Positions 1 to 13,057 of a DNA stretch of 64,000 nucleotides are shown here, in pieces (within the stretch, counting starts at the first letter, position 1; every line of letters starts with the position of its first letter). Location: positions 1,109,590 through 1,173,589 of the forward strand of contig OY744471.1 of assembly GCA_963556145.1 (NCBI GenBank), in the 5' to 3' direction. The translations under genes were made by a program, and so were the position numbers. Source of the DNA: Hygrocybe punicea (taxonomy: Eukaryota; Basidiomycota; Agaricomycetes; Agaricales; Hygrophoraceae). The notes under the pieces are model-generated. The model worked only from the letters and a program-made list of their open reading frames with translations. It did not search any database and had not been told where the DNA came from.

Positions 1-835
1 AAAGCTCTGTGACGATGGGTTAGAACGGCGGGGTGGAATCCGGCTGTTGGTTCGCGGTGTAGGTGACGCCGCGGAAGGCAATTTCTTTCAAGCATTCGAT
101 GAATTTGAGTCAAATCTATGGACAGTCCTCTGCAAGGTATGGTCCGTTTGGATGCGGTTTGGGCGGCGCTGGCTCTGTGGTTGCTCACGAAACACCGGCG
201 ATGATATAGGGTTATCAGACCACACGAAATGAGTCTCCCGAGACTGGATTTCAAGTCAAAACCATCGATTCTGGCCAAGAGCGAGCTGCAACTCTTCGTC
301 AACCCGATGCAGTGCTGACCCGTGTTGTTGAGAACCGCATCTTAACAAGGCCTCATTGGTTAGAACTTCCACAGAGCTTCTGGACATCATGCGTGCCGAA
401 TTTGAGTTACTTGAAGGGATGACTGCATGCGCAGGGGACTGAGCAACGCCGAATTTGGTAGACGTATCATCTGACATAAAATTCCAATAAGCTTGCCTCA
501 TTGCCCTCCTCGTGATATCCATCGAGCTTCAACCTGTCCTTCGAGCACCAGGTGAGCACTGCAAATATGGCATCCAAACCCTTTCAAACGATCCTGCCTC
601 GTTTAGGTCATTATGTCGTCTGCTTCCCCAACGCCTCTTCCAGTCAACGTCACGTTATCATCACTCCTCGGTGGTTATGTCGAACTCTCCCAACCCGCGA
701 CTTACGCACATTGATGGACGCGGCGGGCTCGGAGGCGACACGCGCTGCTCTGCATGACTTCTCTACAGCCTATCCAGAGAAAGTGCTCGCAAAAAGATTG
801 AGCATCTTGGATATTCTGGAGACGTCACCGAGCAA
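1..835 (+). pseudogene. Reductase-half relic of a CYP505-type P450-CPR gene
   Basis: This segment matches the FMN/FAD-reductase part of the complete gene at 3181-7633, in the same orientation. Recognisable blocks are [19 protein letters not shown] near position 56, a stretch near 250-350 equivalent to [19 protein letters not shown], and the block TRAALHDFSTAYPEKVLAKR near 740-800. Intron positions are kept: donors such as the GTATGG at 137 and GTGAGC at 552 sit where the complete gene has introns. The reading frame is broken; the codon after the AGD motif near 440 is TGA where the complete gene reads TAT. Similarity fades after about 825, before the NADPH-binding part. The P450 half would lie left of the window or is lost. 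I read it as the surviving tail of an unequal tandem duplication. Confidence 0.85.
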
Positions 836-1109
836 GCCGGTCGACTCCCGTGATAGTTGTGTGATTCGTCATCTTGTCGGCTGGGGCCTGATGCCTGATG
901 CCTGATGCCCTCATCAGTTCGAAAGAAGGGGTTTAACAATGATTCCATATGCCATCAAGTTGTCCGGACATGGTGCCCGAATTCGCGAATGTTCCCGAGG
1001 TCTGGCCGCGCGTCAGTGGCGTCACTGCTTTGTAAGAACTTGGTGGGTTACGCCTTCAGCATGTGGTAAATGTCTCCAATTACCGCCGTTCCACAAGGAA
1101 AGGAACCAA

Positions 1110-1180
1110 ATTGTGTCGTGCCCGAGCCCGAGAGCCAAAAGGTCAACTTAACTCGGGCCGACCCACCTTATGACTGAAAC
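1110..1180 (+). repeat. Copy of the CYP505 upstream segment
   Basis: The stretch with CCCGAGCCCGAGAGC followed by GGGCCGACC closely resembles 3060-3120, which lies just upstream of the start codon of the complete CYP505 gene. It marks the boundary of a former tandem array, where a promoter of another copy followed the first copy. From 1181 to about 1780 I see CT-rich sequence and short unassigned open frames but no gene I can name. Confidence 0.55.
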
Positions 1181-1779
1181 TTTTTTTTCCGCTTAATCAA
1201 AGTCTACAATGGTTGCCTTTCCAAAACCGTATTGGGGCGTATATCATGATGAATAATGCCGGCTGCATGGATAGCTTTCAACGTCCTGAAATGTCCTCCA
1301 GGTGAGTCTAGTTATCGCTGCAATTCTGACCAGTTTATCCATCAATCCTCCCATCTTGTTTTCCCTCTCGTGTCCTTTCGTTCCCCAATTCATCTCACAA
1401 TCGCTTATTTGCGACCTTGCGTCTTTTACATAACCCTGTCCTTGCCCTCGCTGTCAGCGCCTTGCATCACCTCGAATGTATCCTTTCAAAGTTAACGTTC
1501 TTGCCCTTCTGCAAACCAAATCTAACACATCGGTATGCAATCGATCTTGTGGTCTACTGACCAACGGATCCAAGATGAAGCAGCAGGTGTTGTGATCAAG
1601 TCAAATAGATCTGGTGGATGAACTCCCTTAGCGCGCGTGTCCATGTCATCATGTACGGGACAAAGCCAGCCGTCGCCAAAATCACCTGATCCGAGTTTTG
1701 AGTGAGGCACATCTACACCGATCTCCAGTTTTTCCCCTTCACATCACCTCGCGTTCTTGGCTCCTCGTTTCAACTTATC

Positions 1780-2939
1780 CTTAATTTGCGATCCACCAGT
1801 TTTCACCCGAGTTCGCCAACGTTTCTTCGAGCCCAAACCGTTTCTTTGGCCGCTAGAGCGTGTGTTCCGACGTGCACTCCACAGGGCCTGCGCGTTCGGG
1901 CACCCTTTAAAATGCTCGAGAATCCCTTCCTCGGTATATATTTGATCGCGTTGACCTGCCAAAGTGATGTGCTGGCGGAATGATAGCGTGTGTTCCGAGC
2001 CTGTCAAGTTCAAATTTGCATCCTCGACATGCCAGGCCGATGTGCGTTATGTGTGACCTGCGGTCGAAGTATGGTAGAGGGACCGTCGTCATGAACCGGG
2101 TGATGTCGTCAATAGTGATGTTGGTTCTCCCCTGCGAGTCAAAAGCCTTTCTGGTTCTATTCCGTGCTGCCACACGTCGATCATAATTGATTTTGGCTTG
2201 AGAAATGCTAGAATTGATATATTTAGCCAGTCCTTCCTCCCCTTCATGAGCAACGATTGCGGCTTGGCGGGCCTTCTCTCGACTGAGAAGATGTCGTGTT
2301 TTTCGGTATGGGATTTCGAAAGGGGTGTATGTTCCTGGCAAGGTGACCATAATTGGGACTTTGGCTAGACCACGTTTTGTGAGGCCGAACGCAGCCTTTG
2401 CGTCTCCTTCTCCCATAGGCATGAGTTCGGGTACCTCGCAAACAAGAGAAACAGCACCGAATACATTCGGGGATCCAGAGAAACGTGCCGAACTTTGCGC
2501 AGACTTAGCAAGCGGGAGTGGAAAGTGCGTAAAAGACTTGATCGACAGAGAAGTGAGACGCTACCCCGGTCCTTCCAAGAGCCGCGACAACGCCCGGCGC
2601 ATGGAGCAAGATGTGCCTATAAGGAACTGATGCGTCCACGACCACTCGTGCTCGCCGGTTGAGCAAGCGCAACATGGACACTGTGCGCAAGTCAGAATAC
2701 CGCAGTACTGCGTCAAGCAATTCAATGGGTAATGTATCAAGGTCTCCGAGGGATGCACAGGCGGGCGGGCGATTGAATCCGACCACATGGGTTGGCGGGT
2801 CAATATCGATGGAAATGGACAACACGCTGGTGTCGAGATCTCGAGGGTGGTACGCGAGTAAACTAAAAATTTCATGTCGCGGTGCATCACCAAAGAGTGG
2901 CAAAGGCATATGTTTGAAAGCGTGAATAGTCCCTCCCAC
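1780..2939 (-). pseudogene. Broken F-box family protein
   Basis: The minus strand encodes a basidiomycete F-box protein in pieces. The first piece (2939 to 2505, 144 residues) holds the F-box itself, LPIELLDAVLRYSDLRTV, a degron-adaptor domain that would dock on Skp1 in an SCF ubiquitin ligase. It ends at a TAA in front of VCAKFGTFLWIPECIRCCF, a cysteine-rich block that I recall as usual in this family. The frame then shifts near 2430, continues through 1907-2422 (AKAAFGLTKRGLAKVPIMVTLPG), and shifts again near 1990, where the neighbouring frame supplies IYTEEGILEHFKGCPNAQALW. One stop plus two frameshifts make a pseudogene likely; an unusual intron layout is less likely. It lies between the P450 relic and the complete P450, on the opposite strand. 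Confidence 0.72.
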
Positions 2940-3180
2940 GTCACGGTGACAGTCTGGGCACGACTCGCGTGAAACCTCCTCCGTGAGAGCAACAAACCCT
3001 TGCGCAGGACTGATATGGGGTTACCAATCGTGGTCATCGATCAGAGTGGGGATAATAGCCCGAGTCCGAGCCCCGAGCCCGAGAGCTAGAAGGGCTTATT
3101 TTGGGCCGACCTACTTCATAAACATTCCAGGATATTTAACGTAGCCATCGATTAGCAGCTCTCACTTCCCAAGGCTAGCA

Positions 3181-6100
3181 ATGACCATTCCAATTCCCCA
3201 ACCTCCAGCCATCCCGTTCTTGGGAAATGTTACAGCGATTGACCAGGATTTGCCGTTGAAGTCGTTTGCCTTACTTGCTGGTACCTATGGAGAGATATAT
3301 CAGCTCAATATTTTAGGTGGGTCGTCAAATGGCATAGATTGGCCTCACCACTGACGAGATCGAGTTGTTGACAGGTACTCCGTTGATCAACTTAAATTCG
3401 TACGCGCTGGTCAACGAGGTCTCCGACGAAACGAGATTCCGAAAGAACATCGGGAAAGTCCTGATTCAAGTAAGGAATCTGGTTCGCGATGGCCTCTTCA
3501 CGGTGCGCTTGATACATTGCGACCCATCCATCCGGCCCGAGTCGCTGACCATCCACAACAGGCTCATCATGATGAGCCAAACTGGGCTATAGCGCGTAAG
3601 GCTTTTAAAAAATTGGACTCGCAAATTGTTTAATCCCATATTCAGATCGCGTTCTCATGCCTGCATTTGGTGCGGCATCCATCCGCAGCATGCTGGAGGA
3701 CATGAGGGACATTTCCGATCAGTTACTTCAGAAGTGGGAACGGTGAGTTATATAGGTGAGATTCAACGCGAGCAATCTCAAACTGTGCCTCTTCTTCAGT
3801 TTCGGACCCACGGCTATCATTGATCCCACAGATGACTTTACCAGGCTGGCCTTGGACACTCTTGCTTTATGCACGATGGGGAACAGGTGCGTGAATTCTC
3901 TTTCTCCAATGCAGGGCGCGCTCACGTTTTTCCAAGGCTGAATTCATTCTACATGGTTCGCTTTGCATGTGTGGTGCCAGCACGATCGGCAGTATGACGT
4001 TGAAATGCTCTAGGAAAATCCACCTCCATTCGCCAAATCAATGGCCGACTTCCTCAAAGAATGTTTCGCGCGTTCAAATCGTCCTTCTGTGATCCAGGCT
4101 CTTATGCCTGGTGCATCTGCAAAATACCAGGAAGACATCCGATTAATGACAGACCTAGCTAGGCAGAGTAATCGCGCCGTTTCTGTACTTTTGAAAGTCC
4201 AGCATTTGATGATTTTTAGTTGTTGCCCAACGCAAGGCTCATCCCACCGACAAGAAAGATCTCTTGAACGCTATGTTGAATGGAAGAGACCCAAAGACAG
4301 GGCAGGGACTATCAGATGACAACATTACTCGCAATGTCAGTTATTCTGGTCTACTTGTTTAAAATCAGCTCACATGTCATTCCACCAAGCTGCTTACCTT
4401 CTTGATCGCAGGTGAGGTACGAACAGTTTAATGGCTATGTAACTTGACATTTTCTTGTCCTTGTAGGACACGAGACCTCATCTGGTCAGTAAATCGCGTC
4501 CCGACCATACTGTGTCCACTGAAACATGTTGTTTCTTCGCAGCAACCTTGTCCTTTGTTATCTACTTCCTCCTGAAAAACCCTGATGCCATGCGTAAACT
4601 GCGAGAGGAACTGGATGAAATTATTGGCGATAAACCTGCTCGATACGAAGATTTAAGCAAGATGCATTATTTGCAAGGTTTGTGTTTCCACAATACATAC
4701 CGTCCCAACTGATCAGACATTTCCAGCTGTCTTACGCGAGACTTTGCGCCTCACCCCTCCCGCCACTGCCCGCGCCGTCGCTGCGATCGAGGACACCACA
4801 CTCGGGGGTGGAAAATACAGCGTAAAAGCTGGCGTAACCATCGCTTGTCAAATATTCGTCATGCATAAAGATCCTACAGTTTGGGGCGAAGATGTACGTT
4901 TTTTGTTGTTTCTTTTATAAAACTCCATGTCATATACTTGCGCAGGTAAATGAATTCCGCCCTGAACGGATGATGGATGGAAGATTCGAAGCACTTCCCG
5001 TAAGTCAAATTATCATCGATTGGTGCTTCACTCCGTATTTATATAAATAATGAATGATTTACAAGCCGAATGCTTGGCAACCGTTCGGGTACGGTATGCG
5101 CGGCTGCATCGTACGTCTAGCATCGCTGACTACTATCTTTGCTGATTTAAATTCATATTTTATTCCTGCCAGGGACGACCTTTCGCCTGGCAAGAAATGC
5201 AGTTGGTCGTAGCATCAATTTTTCAAAAGTTTGACTTGTCCATGGTCGACCCATCGTACAATTTGGAACTCAAGCAATCCCTTACCATCAAGCCAAAAGA
5301 TTTTCAAATCAGGGCGACGCTTCGTACCTCAAAACCACGCCTTCGCGTTGCTCCTTCTTCGACATTGACTTCAGTTCGCGAGTTTTCTAGTGCACCTGTA
5401 TCAACGCACCTCACAGACGCTGCAAATGCGGCCAAGCAACCTCTTTATGTGCTTTATGGGTCCAACACAGGCACATCTGAAGCGTTTGCTCAGAGAATTG
5501 CAAACGATGCTCCATCTTATGGTATGCGATGGACATGTCATTCGTCTTCGCATTGACATGAACCTTCTCTCTCACATCAGGATTTCGCTCTTCAATGGGG
5601 ACGTTGGATTCTGCTGCTGAGCACTTGCCGACCGACGGTCCAATTATCATCGTTACTGCCTCCTTTGAAGGTCAGACCCACACCATTGCCATTAACGTTA
5701 TTAAACTGGAGATGCTAATGTTGCCTGGAATGTCCAAAAATAAGGTGAACCGGCTGACAACGCGGCTCATTTCGTCAGCTGGCTAGAAAGCCTCAAGGGA
5801 AATGAGCTCGCTGGGGTTCGTTTTGGCGTCTTTGGATGCGGCAACCATGACTGGGTCCACACGTTCCAACGGATCCCGAAGCTGTGTGACAATCTGTTGG
5901 AGCAGCGAGGTGGAAACCCACTTGTGGCTCTCGGTGTAGGTGATGCTGCAGAAGGCAATTTCTTTCAAGTGTTCGATGAATTTGAGTCCAATATGTGGAA
6001 AGTTTTATCCAAGGTATCAAGGCTACTGCCAAACTTTGATTCTTTTTGTGGTTTTGCTCATTTGAAACAAAAAAAAACTGGCATTATTCACAGGAGTATC

Positions 6101-7633
6101 AGACTTCGCGGAATGAGTCTTCGGTATCCGGACTGGAAGTCAAAACTGTCGATCCTGGTACCGAGCGAGCCACGACGCTTCGTCAACCAGATGCAGCCTT
6201 GGGCTGTGTCGTCGAGAACCGCGTCCTGACCAAACCCGGAGCTCCTATTAAGAGACATATCGGTGTGGAAACGACACATATGTTATACGATATATACACT
6301 ACGCTGACTTTAAACTTTTGCATTTCAGAATTTGAGCTGCCGGAAGGGGCGACGGCGCGTGCAGGTGACTATCTGGCGATGTGGGTACTTTGTCCTGAAA
6401 TCGGTCAATAGGCTCATTTTTTCTCAATAGCTTGCCTCATAATCCTCCCCGTGATGTCCACCGAGTTCTCTCGCACTTCAGTTTATCCCACGAACACCAG
6501 GTATGTTTGGCAGATTCATTCGAGTTCTGATAGGTTATCGACTGTTAATTAGGTCACTTTATCATCCGCTACGCCCACTACTCTCCCCCTCCATAAACCC
6601 GTAACCCTTTCGTCGCTGCTTAGCGGCTATGTTGAACTATCTCAACCTGCCACTACCCGGGATATACGCATGTTGATTGAAGCCACAACTTCAGAAAAAA
6701 CACGAGCTGCGCTGGAGGACTTTTCGGCAGCATATCCAGATAAAGTGCTTGCGAAGAGGTTGAGCGTCTTGAATATCCTGGAGACATATCCCGATATCAA
6801 AGTCTCGCTGGGTACATTCCTTCAAATGCTACCTTCGATGCGCGTGAGGCAGTACTCCATCTCCTCGTCGCCGCTGTGGAACCCTCGGCATGTGACGCTT
6901 ACCATCAGCGTCATCGATACACCTTCAATCTCTGGACATGACGGGGAGCCATTCTTGGGTGTCGCGTCCAACTACTTGGCAAACCTCAAAGCAGGGGATC
7001 GAGTTCAGATTGCCGTCAGGCCATCCGCTGTGGCCTTCCACCCTCCCGTTGATCCGACAGTACCCGTTGTGATGTTCTGCGCCGGGTCCGGTTTGGCACC
7101 TATGAGAGGATTCATGCAGGAGCGGGCAGCGCAAAAACAGGCTGGGCGTGATGTTTCCAAGATGTTGCTCTTCTTTGGTTGTCGCTCGCCTCATGCTGAT
7201 TACTTGTACTCTGACAACGACCTCGCTGACTGGACCAAATTGGGTGTAGTTGATGTGAGGCCTGCATTCTCGAGATCTCCACAGGACTCTGAGAACTGTA
7301 AATACGTCCAAGAGTGAGTTCTTCACTCATCCTTACTTAGATCTCCATCTCTTATCCGCTCCGCAGCCGAATTTGGCACGACCGGGCAGACATTTACAAA
7401 GCCTTTAAAGACAACGCGAAGGCAAGCCGACCATGTTTTTGTTTTTTGGCTAAATATTTATGGCTAGATGATGCTTGCAGTTCTTTACCTGCGGATCCGG
7501 TAAAATCGCAAGCGGAATCAAGCGCAAACTTACCGAAATCATCCAGGACAACTGTCATGTCGAAGATGCTGAAGCAGCAGCAAAATTCGAGAAACTTACG
7601 TTGGGGAGATATGTTACAGATATCTTTGATTGA
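3181..7633 (+). CDS. Self-sufficient cytochrome P450 / NADPH-P450 reductase fusion (CYP505 type)
   Basis: About 23 small exons splice into a fused monooxygenase of roughly 1,050 residues. Such enzymes (P450foxy, BM3-like) hydroxylate fatty acids below the terminal carbon, with electrons passing from NADPH through FAD and FMN to haem in one chain. The start [17 protein letters not shown] is the usual family N-terminus. Visible motifs are AGHETSS (oxygen-binding I helix, joined over two introns near 4410-4485), ETLR (ExxR) near 4740, [10 protein letters not shown] with the haem-ligand Cys near 5085-5180, YGSNTGTSE (FMN) near 5455, RQYSISSSP (FAD) near 6850 and [12 protein letters not shown] (NADPH) near 7080. 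The end is YVTDIFD then TGA. Every junction I checked keeps frame, so the gene looks functional. The last intron (7422-7480) begins GC rather than GT. Substrate is inferred from the family only. Confidence 0.9.
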
Positions 7634-10600
7634 TGACCGTTCCGTTTTTGAAAGCTAAGCATGATGAATGTATTGCTGTTGTAGGTATTATTAATAAAAG
7701 TGGTTGTTTTGATGTTGTTCCTGGGCATTCGCCAGAGAGACATAATCAGGATACAAGTGCCACAAAGGATTACTTCCATACGCAAGGAGGTATGGAAGTA
7801 GTATCATCCACGTACTTGCACGTCGGAGAAAGTATTTCGCGCCGTAGCGTAGTGCATTTGATAAACCAGCAACCGGCTTGCCCGGACATTGGATGGTCCC
7901 GTATAACCGTAAGGCAGAAATGCCCCAAGGAACATATGGTGGATCGTCTATTGATCCCAAACATCCGACAGAACTGCCGTGCTTTGCAACACTGTACCCA
8001 CGATAGCCGTCCGCAGCCATTCCTGAGGTTTTTTTTATATGGCAATCATGTTGCCCATACGTTTGGGGACGTTGAATGTCGCGCCAGTATTGTTACAGTA
8101 ATCCTCCTCACCATGGTATAATCGACCCATAGCGTCGGCACGGCATGAGACAGTACTCATCGCGATCACGAAGTAGACTTCCGAATAGGTCGCAAATGAT
8201 GCTGCGGAAAGCAGAACGCCGAAATATGTCCTCGTGGATGATGTTCTTGGGGTGATAATTCTGAAAGAACCCACAGACATGATTGCATTGGGTTTATTAT
8301 GGATATCATTTGTATGTTAATAACGTGTCCATTTGATGAGGACCTGACTTCAAGTGTGGACCGTGACTAGATGCCTAGGGTCTTCTCCCCGTAAATCGTT
8401 CTACTGTAGGAACTTGAAAAGATGGAAACGTGTGAGGATTCCGGTACTTGAAGCCGTAGCGAAGGGTGGATTGGCACTCACATCATGATGATTGATCATT
8501 GCCCGGCTCGTTGTCTGTGTCAGAATTTTTAGAGCTCCACCGTCACAGCCAAGCTAAAGGCAATGTTGGAATGAACCGCCGAGTTCACTAACGCCGAGTC
8601 CCCGACAGAAGCATGTAGAGTTCAAGTTGTGGCCTCATTGTAAAAGATAGGATGTGCGTACCCGGGCCCGGTGACAAAGTTATTCCATGTCTATATAATA
8701 AACACGGCCAGACTCTGGGAAAGGATTGACACTGCTGTTCTAAGGTCCAACCATTCTTCTTCACGACGCCGTCAGACTTCAACGGCAGCGTTTAGTAAGG
8801 TAGGGCCGAAAGACCACGCACCCGTGATGGTAGTGCTGTCAGACTGGATCGAGCGGGTAGTACTTGGATGGAAACCATGGCAATAACTTGAATACGCAGA
8901 TCCTTTGCATTGACGGCGTTAGCGACCCACCCAACGTTTACAGCCTCTTCTCTTCAAAGAGAGGTACAACCCCTTCTGGCAGATTGCCGTCGCAAGATTT
9001 CATTACAGAAAGCGTTTATAGGCACGGGTACTCGGGGGCTCTCGGAGGTAACTTCAAAGTTCGGCTCGGTGTCAAAATATGGGCAGCTCCCATTGTTGGC
9101 TCATCATGGGTCGTGGGGCTGTACCCACTGTCAGACCGTCGGAATTACCCCTGCGCGTAGCTAATGAGCGTTACGATGAGCAAGGACGTCCGTTGGACCG
9201 GCCGCATACGCAACAATGATCCTTGGGTGGTTTCTAGCAGGCCTCTTATGTTATCTAGGGCGACCGTGTACCACCGGATTTGTGTGTCTCGCCGTGAAGT
9301 CCCGTCTGGGCCGTGGGGATCGTTTATTTTCATATCGACAATGATATTCTCGGGCGCAGGTTTCATTTTCGAAGAAACGCAAACCAGCTGTGTACGTTTT
9401 TTTTGTTACCCCTGTAGACCTCAAGTGCAGCAATTGAAGTATACAGGAGACACGGCTACTAACTTGCACGGGGGTAGAGTTCACACTCCATAGGTTAACG
9501 GGGACTGTGCGCCTATCGCCCTGTTGGTGGAGCCGTTCCTAACAGCCCCACGGCGGTCTTTCTGATCCACCCGGTCATCTCAAAAAGCCACTGAAAGCTG
9601 TCGCTCTAGTCTTCATCTGTATGCTCCCAGGGCCAATACCATTCGAGAATTCCTCTCCACAAACCGTGTCGTTGTCGTCATTCTTAGCGTCACTATCCCA
9701 ATTGTTTTCAGAGAGCATGATCTTCAATTGGATTAACAGATACCTATATCTTCAGTTGGGTATTTATTGTGGCTTTCAAACGTGCGCGGTTTTAACGCTC
9801 CTCGTCGACGTCAATCATCATCATCACCGTCACATTGATATCAAAGTGAGGGCTAGTGAGGGACCAAGATCAGCTTGGCCTTACCCACTGCGCACTGTTA
9901 TCTGATCGCTTGCGATCCGAGCAAGGAGTACACGAGGTCGCCACATGGACAGGATATCGCACCTCAAGTCCATAGGGGTCAGATCTCGAGTGGTCACAGT
10001 TAAAAGCCATGTATTGGCACAGAAAATGTCAGAAGATCTACAGTAGGTAATAGTATCCCAAGAAATACTCAACAACTGAATTTGCGGTAGGGGCCATATA
10101 AGAGCACGATAGCTAGCCGAAAATAGTCCTCTCAAAGATCATTGCACGTCGAAGAACCATTCCACAACCATTTATGGTCGCCAGTCAGCGCCCCCCCAGT
10201 TGCCAGCGGGGGTTACCTGAGGTGCTGCGTGAACATAGTAAGAGAAGGCATTGACGAATGACGTACTGTAGGGTCTCGCTGTCCCAGATGCTCCAATTCA
10301 GTGAAGTTAAGGAAGAGAAAAAGCGACGACATACGGCTTCGAGTTCGCCCGCAGGGTTACGAGCAACGCGATTACTTGCGTTATCCTGGCGAAAGAAAAG
10401 AGGGTTTGGTTTGTATCACAGACTAATTGAGAGCGACACATACAATTGGTGATGCTATCGCGGCCACGAACATGAACGCAAAGAAGAGGGTGAAGAATTG
10501 TGTGCGCATAGCTTGGAGGGGGTGGGAGGAATGATTGCGGTGAATCGGTTTTTATCTTTATGGCACTTCATTATAAAGGCCCCCGGAATGGACTCATGTC

Positions 10601-12068
10601 AAGCTGAAGTCTGGCATTTGCAATTTCTCAGGTTCTCGTTCCTGACGGGGAGCAAAACAGGGTCTGATCAGTCACCGGTGACAAATATTCATTTTGAGGA
10701 ATATGCAAATTCACTTGCAAATTATTCACTGCACACCTGCGCTGAATCGTTTTCCTGAGTCTGGCCGCCGGCCAGTGCTCCAAGAGTACTGAGGCCTTAC
10801 TGCAGTGTGACTGGTGCTTGTCCTGAAGCTTGAAGCTGCAAGTAAAATTGAACTAGATATCCTCTTTGGGTACTTGCCGTCATTAATATTGATAGAGGCA
10901 CAACCGCCAAGCCCGGTTGGAATAATTTCAAACCTGCTATAGGTACTATACAATGTTTGGCATCATCGTCCTGAAGTGCCACCGACAGTCTGGCTGGATA
11001 ATGTAGTGCAGTTGAAGCGGGGCAGGACGACAAGAACAATATCCGGAATATTATTTTTACCCCCGGCATTACGGCCGGACGTTAGCGACGCCAAGCTGCG
11101 CAGTCACTGGCGTGCGAAAGGCTTTTTCGATTACAGTAGTAACAATTGCCCGGACCCAGTTAGACTCATACACTCATGATCAGTGTCCTGTGGCGTTGGC
11201 GTTGCTTATAATTATCATAAGTGTTCCAATGGAATGGAGCCTTCCCCTGGGAATTGAAACAGACCCTTCAAATTCAAGCTTCAAGCAAGAAACCATCATG
11301 ATCAAAAGCCCTGCAGTGCACTGGCTGAGAAAGACGTTGCGAAGGCGCTATGGTTTACGGCAAAGTTTCAGTTTGTAGGTCTTATACTTTGCGGGTAAAG
11401 CATCCTGGCTGATTCAATGCGCATTGTAACAGGCTGGCAGGATCTAACAATTGTACAAGCTCCTGCAACATGTGAAGGCTCAGCGCTCAGGCCTCAGGTA
11501 TGACCCGGAATTCGAATTTACAGAATTCGAATTTAAAACCGATACGAGTGCTATCAGATGAACTCCTTGAAGACGTCTAGACTTTGTACTATCGCGAAAA
11601 AAAAGCTGAGTGGTCTCGGGTTCACCACCTGACTCGGTGTTCAACACCGAGGAGATCGTCACAGGGCGACCCCCTCCCCCCACCCGGAAAAATAGAATTT
11701 TGTACGTGTTTTCCCAGTCCCAATCGTGAATAAGCGCTTCCGGTTAATTTGGAAAATGGGTGGACAGTCGTCGCCGAAGTCGACGGCCAGTAATGGCCGA
11801 GATGAAAGTTCTACCACAGGCTTCCGATAGCAGGGCCTGGATAAAGCATGGCGTGATAGTATGAAAGCTACATCGTCGAAGAGCATGCGGGTTAAAATAA
11901 GATCCATTACATGACCTTCATAGCATCGAAACTTCGCAATATTTTTAAAGGTAAAGCCGCAGTATGCCTTGTCCCCTGGCTGGCATTCAGTTTACTAGGA
12001 ACTCATCTCTATGCGAAGATCCTTTTTCTTTTGCTCACACCTATCTTTATGTATGAGGTAATAGGATC
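7634..12068. other. Gene-poor stretch
   Basis: I recognise no gene here. Two adjacent minus-strand open frames (8035-8280, 81 residues; 7691-8020, 109 residues) are the most protein-like pieces, but they match no family I know and share no convincing splice. The rest holds short open frames on both strands without known motifs. I saw no tRNA arms, transposon ends or long repeats. It may be decayed genic DNA or regulatory sequence. Confidence 0.4.
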
Positions 12069-13057
12069 TTAATAGAAGAGCAAGACCGCAGTTATGATCA
12101 CTAAGAGGCCTCTAACCGCACTCCCAACAGCTGGGCCAATTGCGCTGCTCCAGAGGATTCTCAGATTCATAGCAAGCAAAAATTGGGGAAGGGACAACGT
12201 ACTGAGATGTGGATGGAATGGAACTGGTCGTGAGTGTAGGTGTGGGTGTGGGTGTGGGTGTAAGTGAGGGCGTTGACGTTGGCGTGGAATCGTCAACTGT
12301 GTAGCTAGGGATTCCCGAGTCCTTTTCCAATCAATGTGATATATTGCACGAACAACGTCGAAAGGGCTTACACAAAATTGATCAAAGAGAATATGAAGTT
12401 ATCACTCCCAGCTGTCATGTTGCGATTGGGCGATAGGTCCTTGATGCTGAGGCGAATCTGGTGATCGACATTGAGATCGAGGCCGGTTTGGGAGAAGAGG
12501 GTGTCACAGATGAAAGGCCCAGACGGCCTCACGCCATCAACATCCGTGGCCTTTCTGTCCAGTGTGACGGTGTATAGTGGTGACAAGTCATACAAAAGAG
12601 AGTTGACATAGATGGCGGATCCTGAAACGAACGTTAGTGTCAGCAGTTAGTTACACAGATCCATTCGTTGAGAAGATCAAGAAAATAGAACAGGTACAAC
12701 AGAGAACTGACAGTAGGCTCACCCCTGAACGTCAAGGAAGCTGCACCATGCTTATCCTGGCCCATGGCTGCACTAGAGGTGCAATTAGAGAGCACATTGT
12801 AGCAGCCAGCCTGACCTGGGATGAGTGTCCCGTTGGCGTTGTATTGACACAATTGTGCGTCCCCTACCATCCCTTCGTACTAGTCATGAGTCAAGCCGAT
12901 CTTAGGAAGTTGGACACGGGTTTTTCTGTGAATTGCCTACCTGAATGGCAGGATCCATGTCATTGACAGTGACGTTGCGTTGTGCGAGGGACTCGGAGAT
13001 GGCGATGGCGTAAAGAAATGTAAGGACGGTAAGGACGGTAGAGATGTTCTTCAGCAT
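12069..13057 (-). CDS. Secreted-domain, Thr/Pro stalk, single-helix membrane protein
   Basis: Five exons on the minus strand can be joined in frame: 13057-12941, 12879-12723, 12621 to about 12374, then two short exons down to the TAA at 12069-12071. The product starts with a signal peptide (MLKNISTVLTVLTFLYAIAI). A probable extracellular domain of about 150 residues follows, with paired Cys (CYNVLSNC, FICDTLF) and N-glycosylation sites (NVT, NCT, NMT). A stalk built of TPTPTPTP and Ser/Thr comes next, and a final membrane helix, GLLVIITAVLLFY, reaches the stop. Spliced this way it lacks a cytoplasmic tail. The DNA of the stalk is a GTGGGT microsatellite. The architecture resembles wall-stress sensors and many uncharacterised agaricomycete surface proteins; the function is unknown. 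It lies beside the dead DIRS element but outside it. Confidence 0.75.

Noticed and set aside
7691..8280. Two adjacent minus-strand open frames as a gene
   Set aside because: No known motif, no convincing splice joining them, and stops in the joined frame; kept only as part of the gene-poor stretch.
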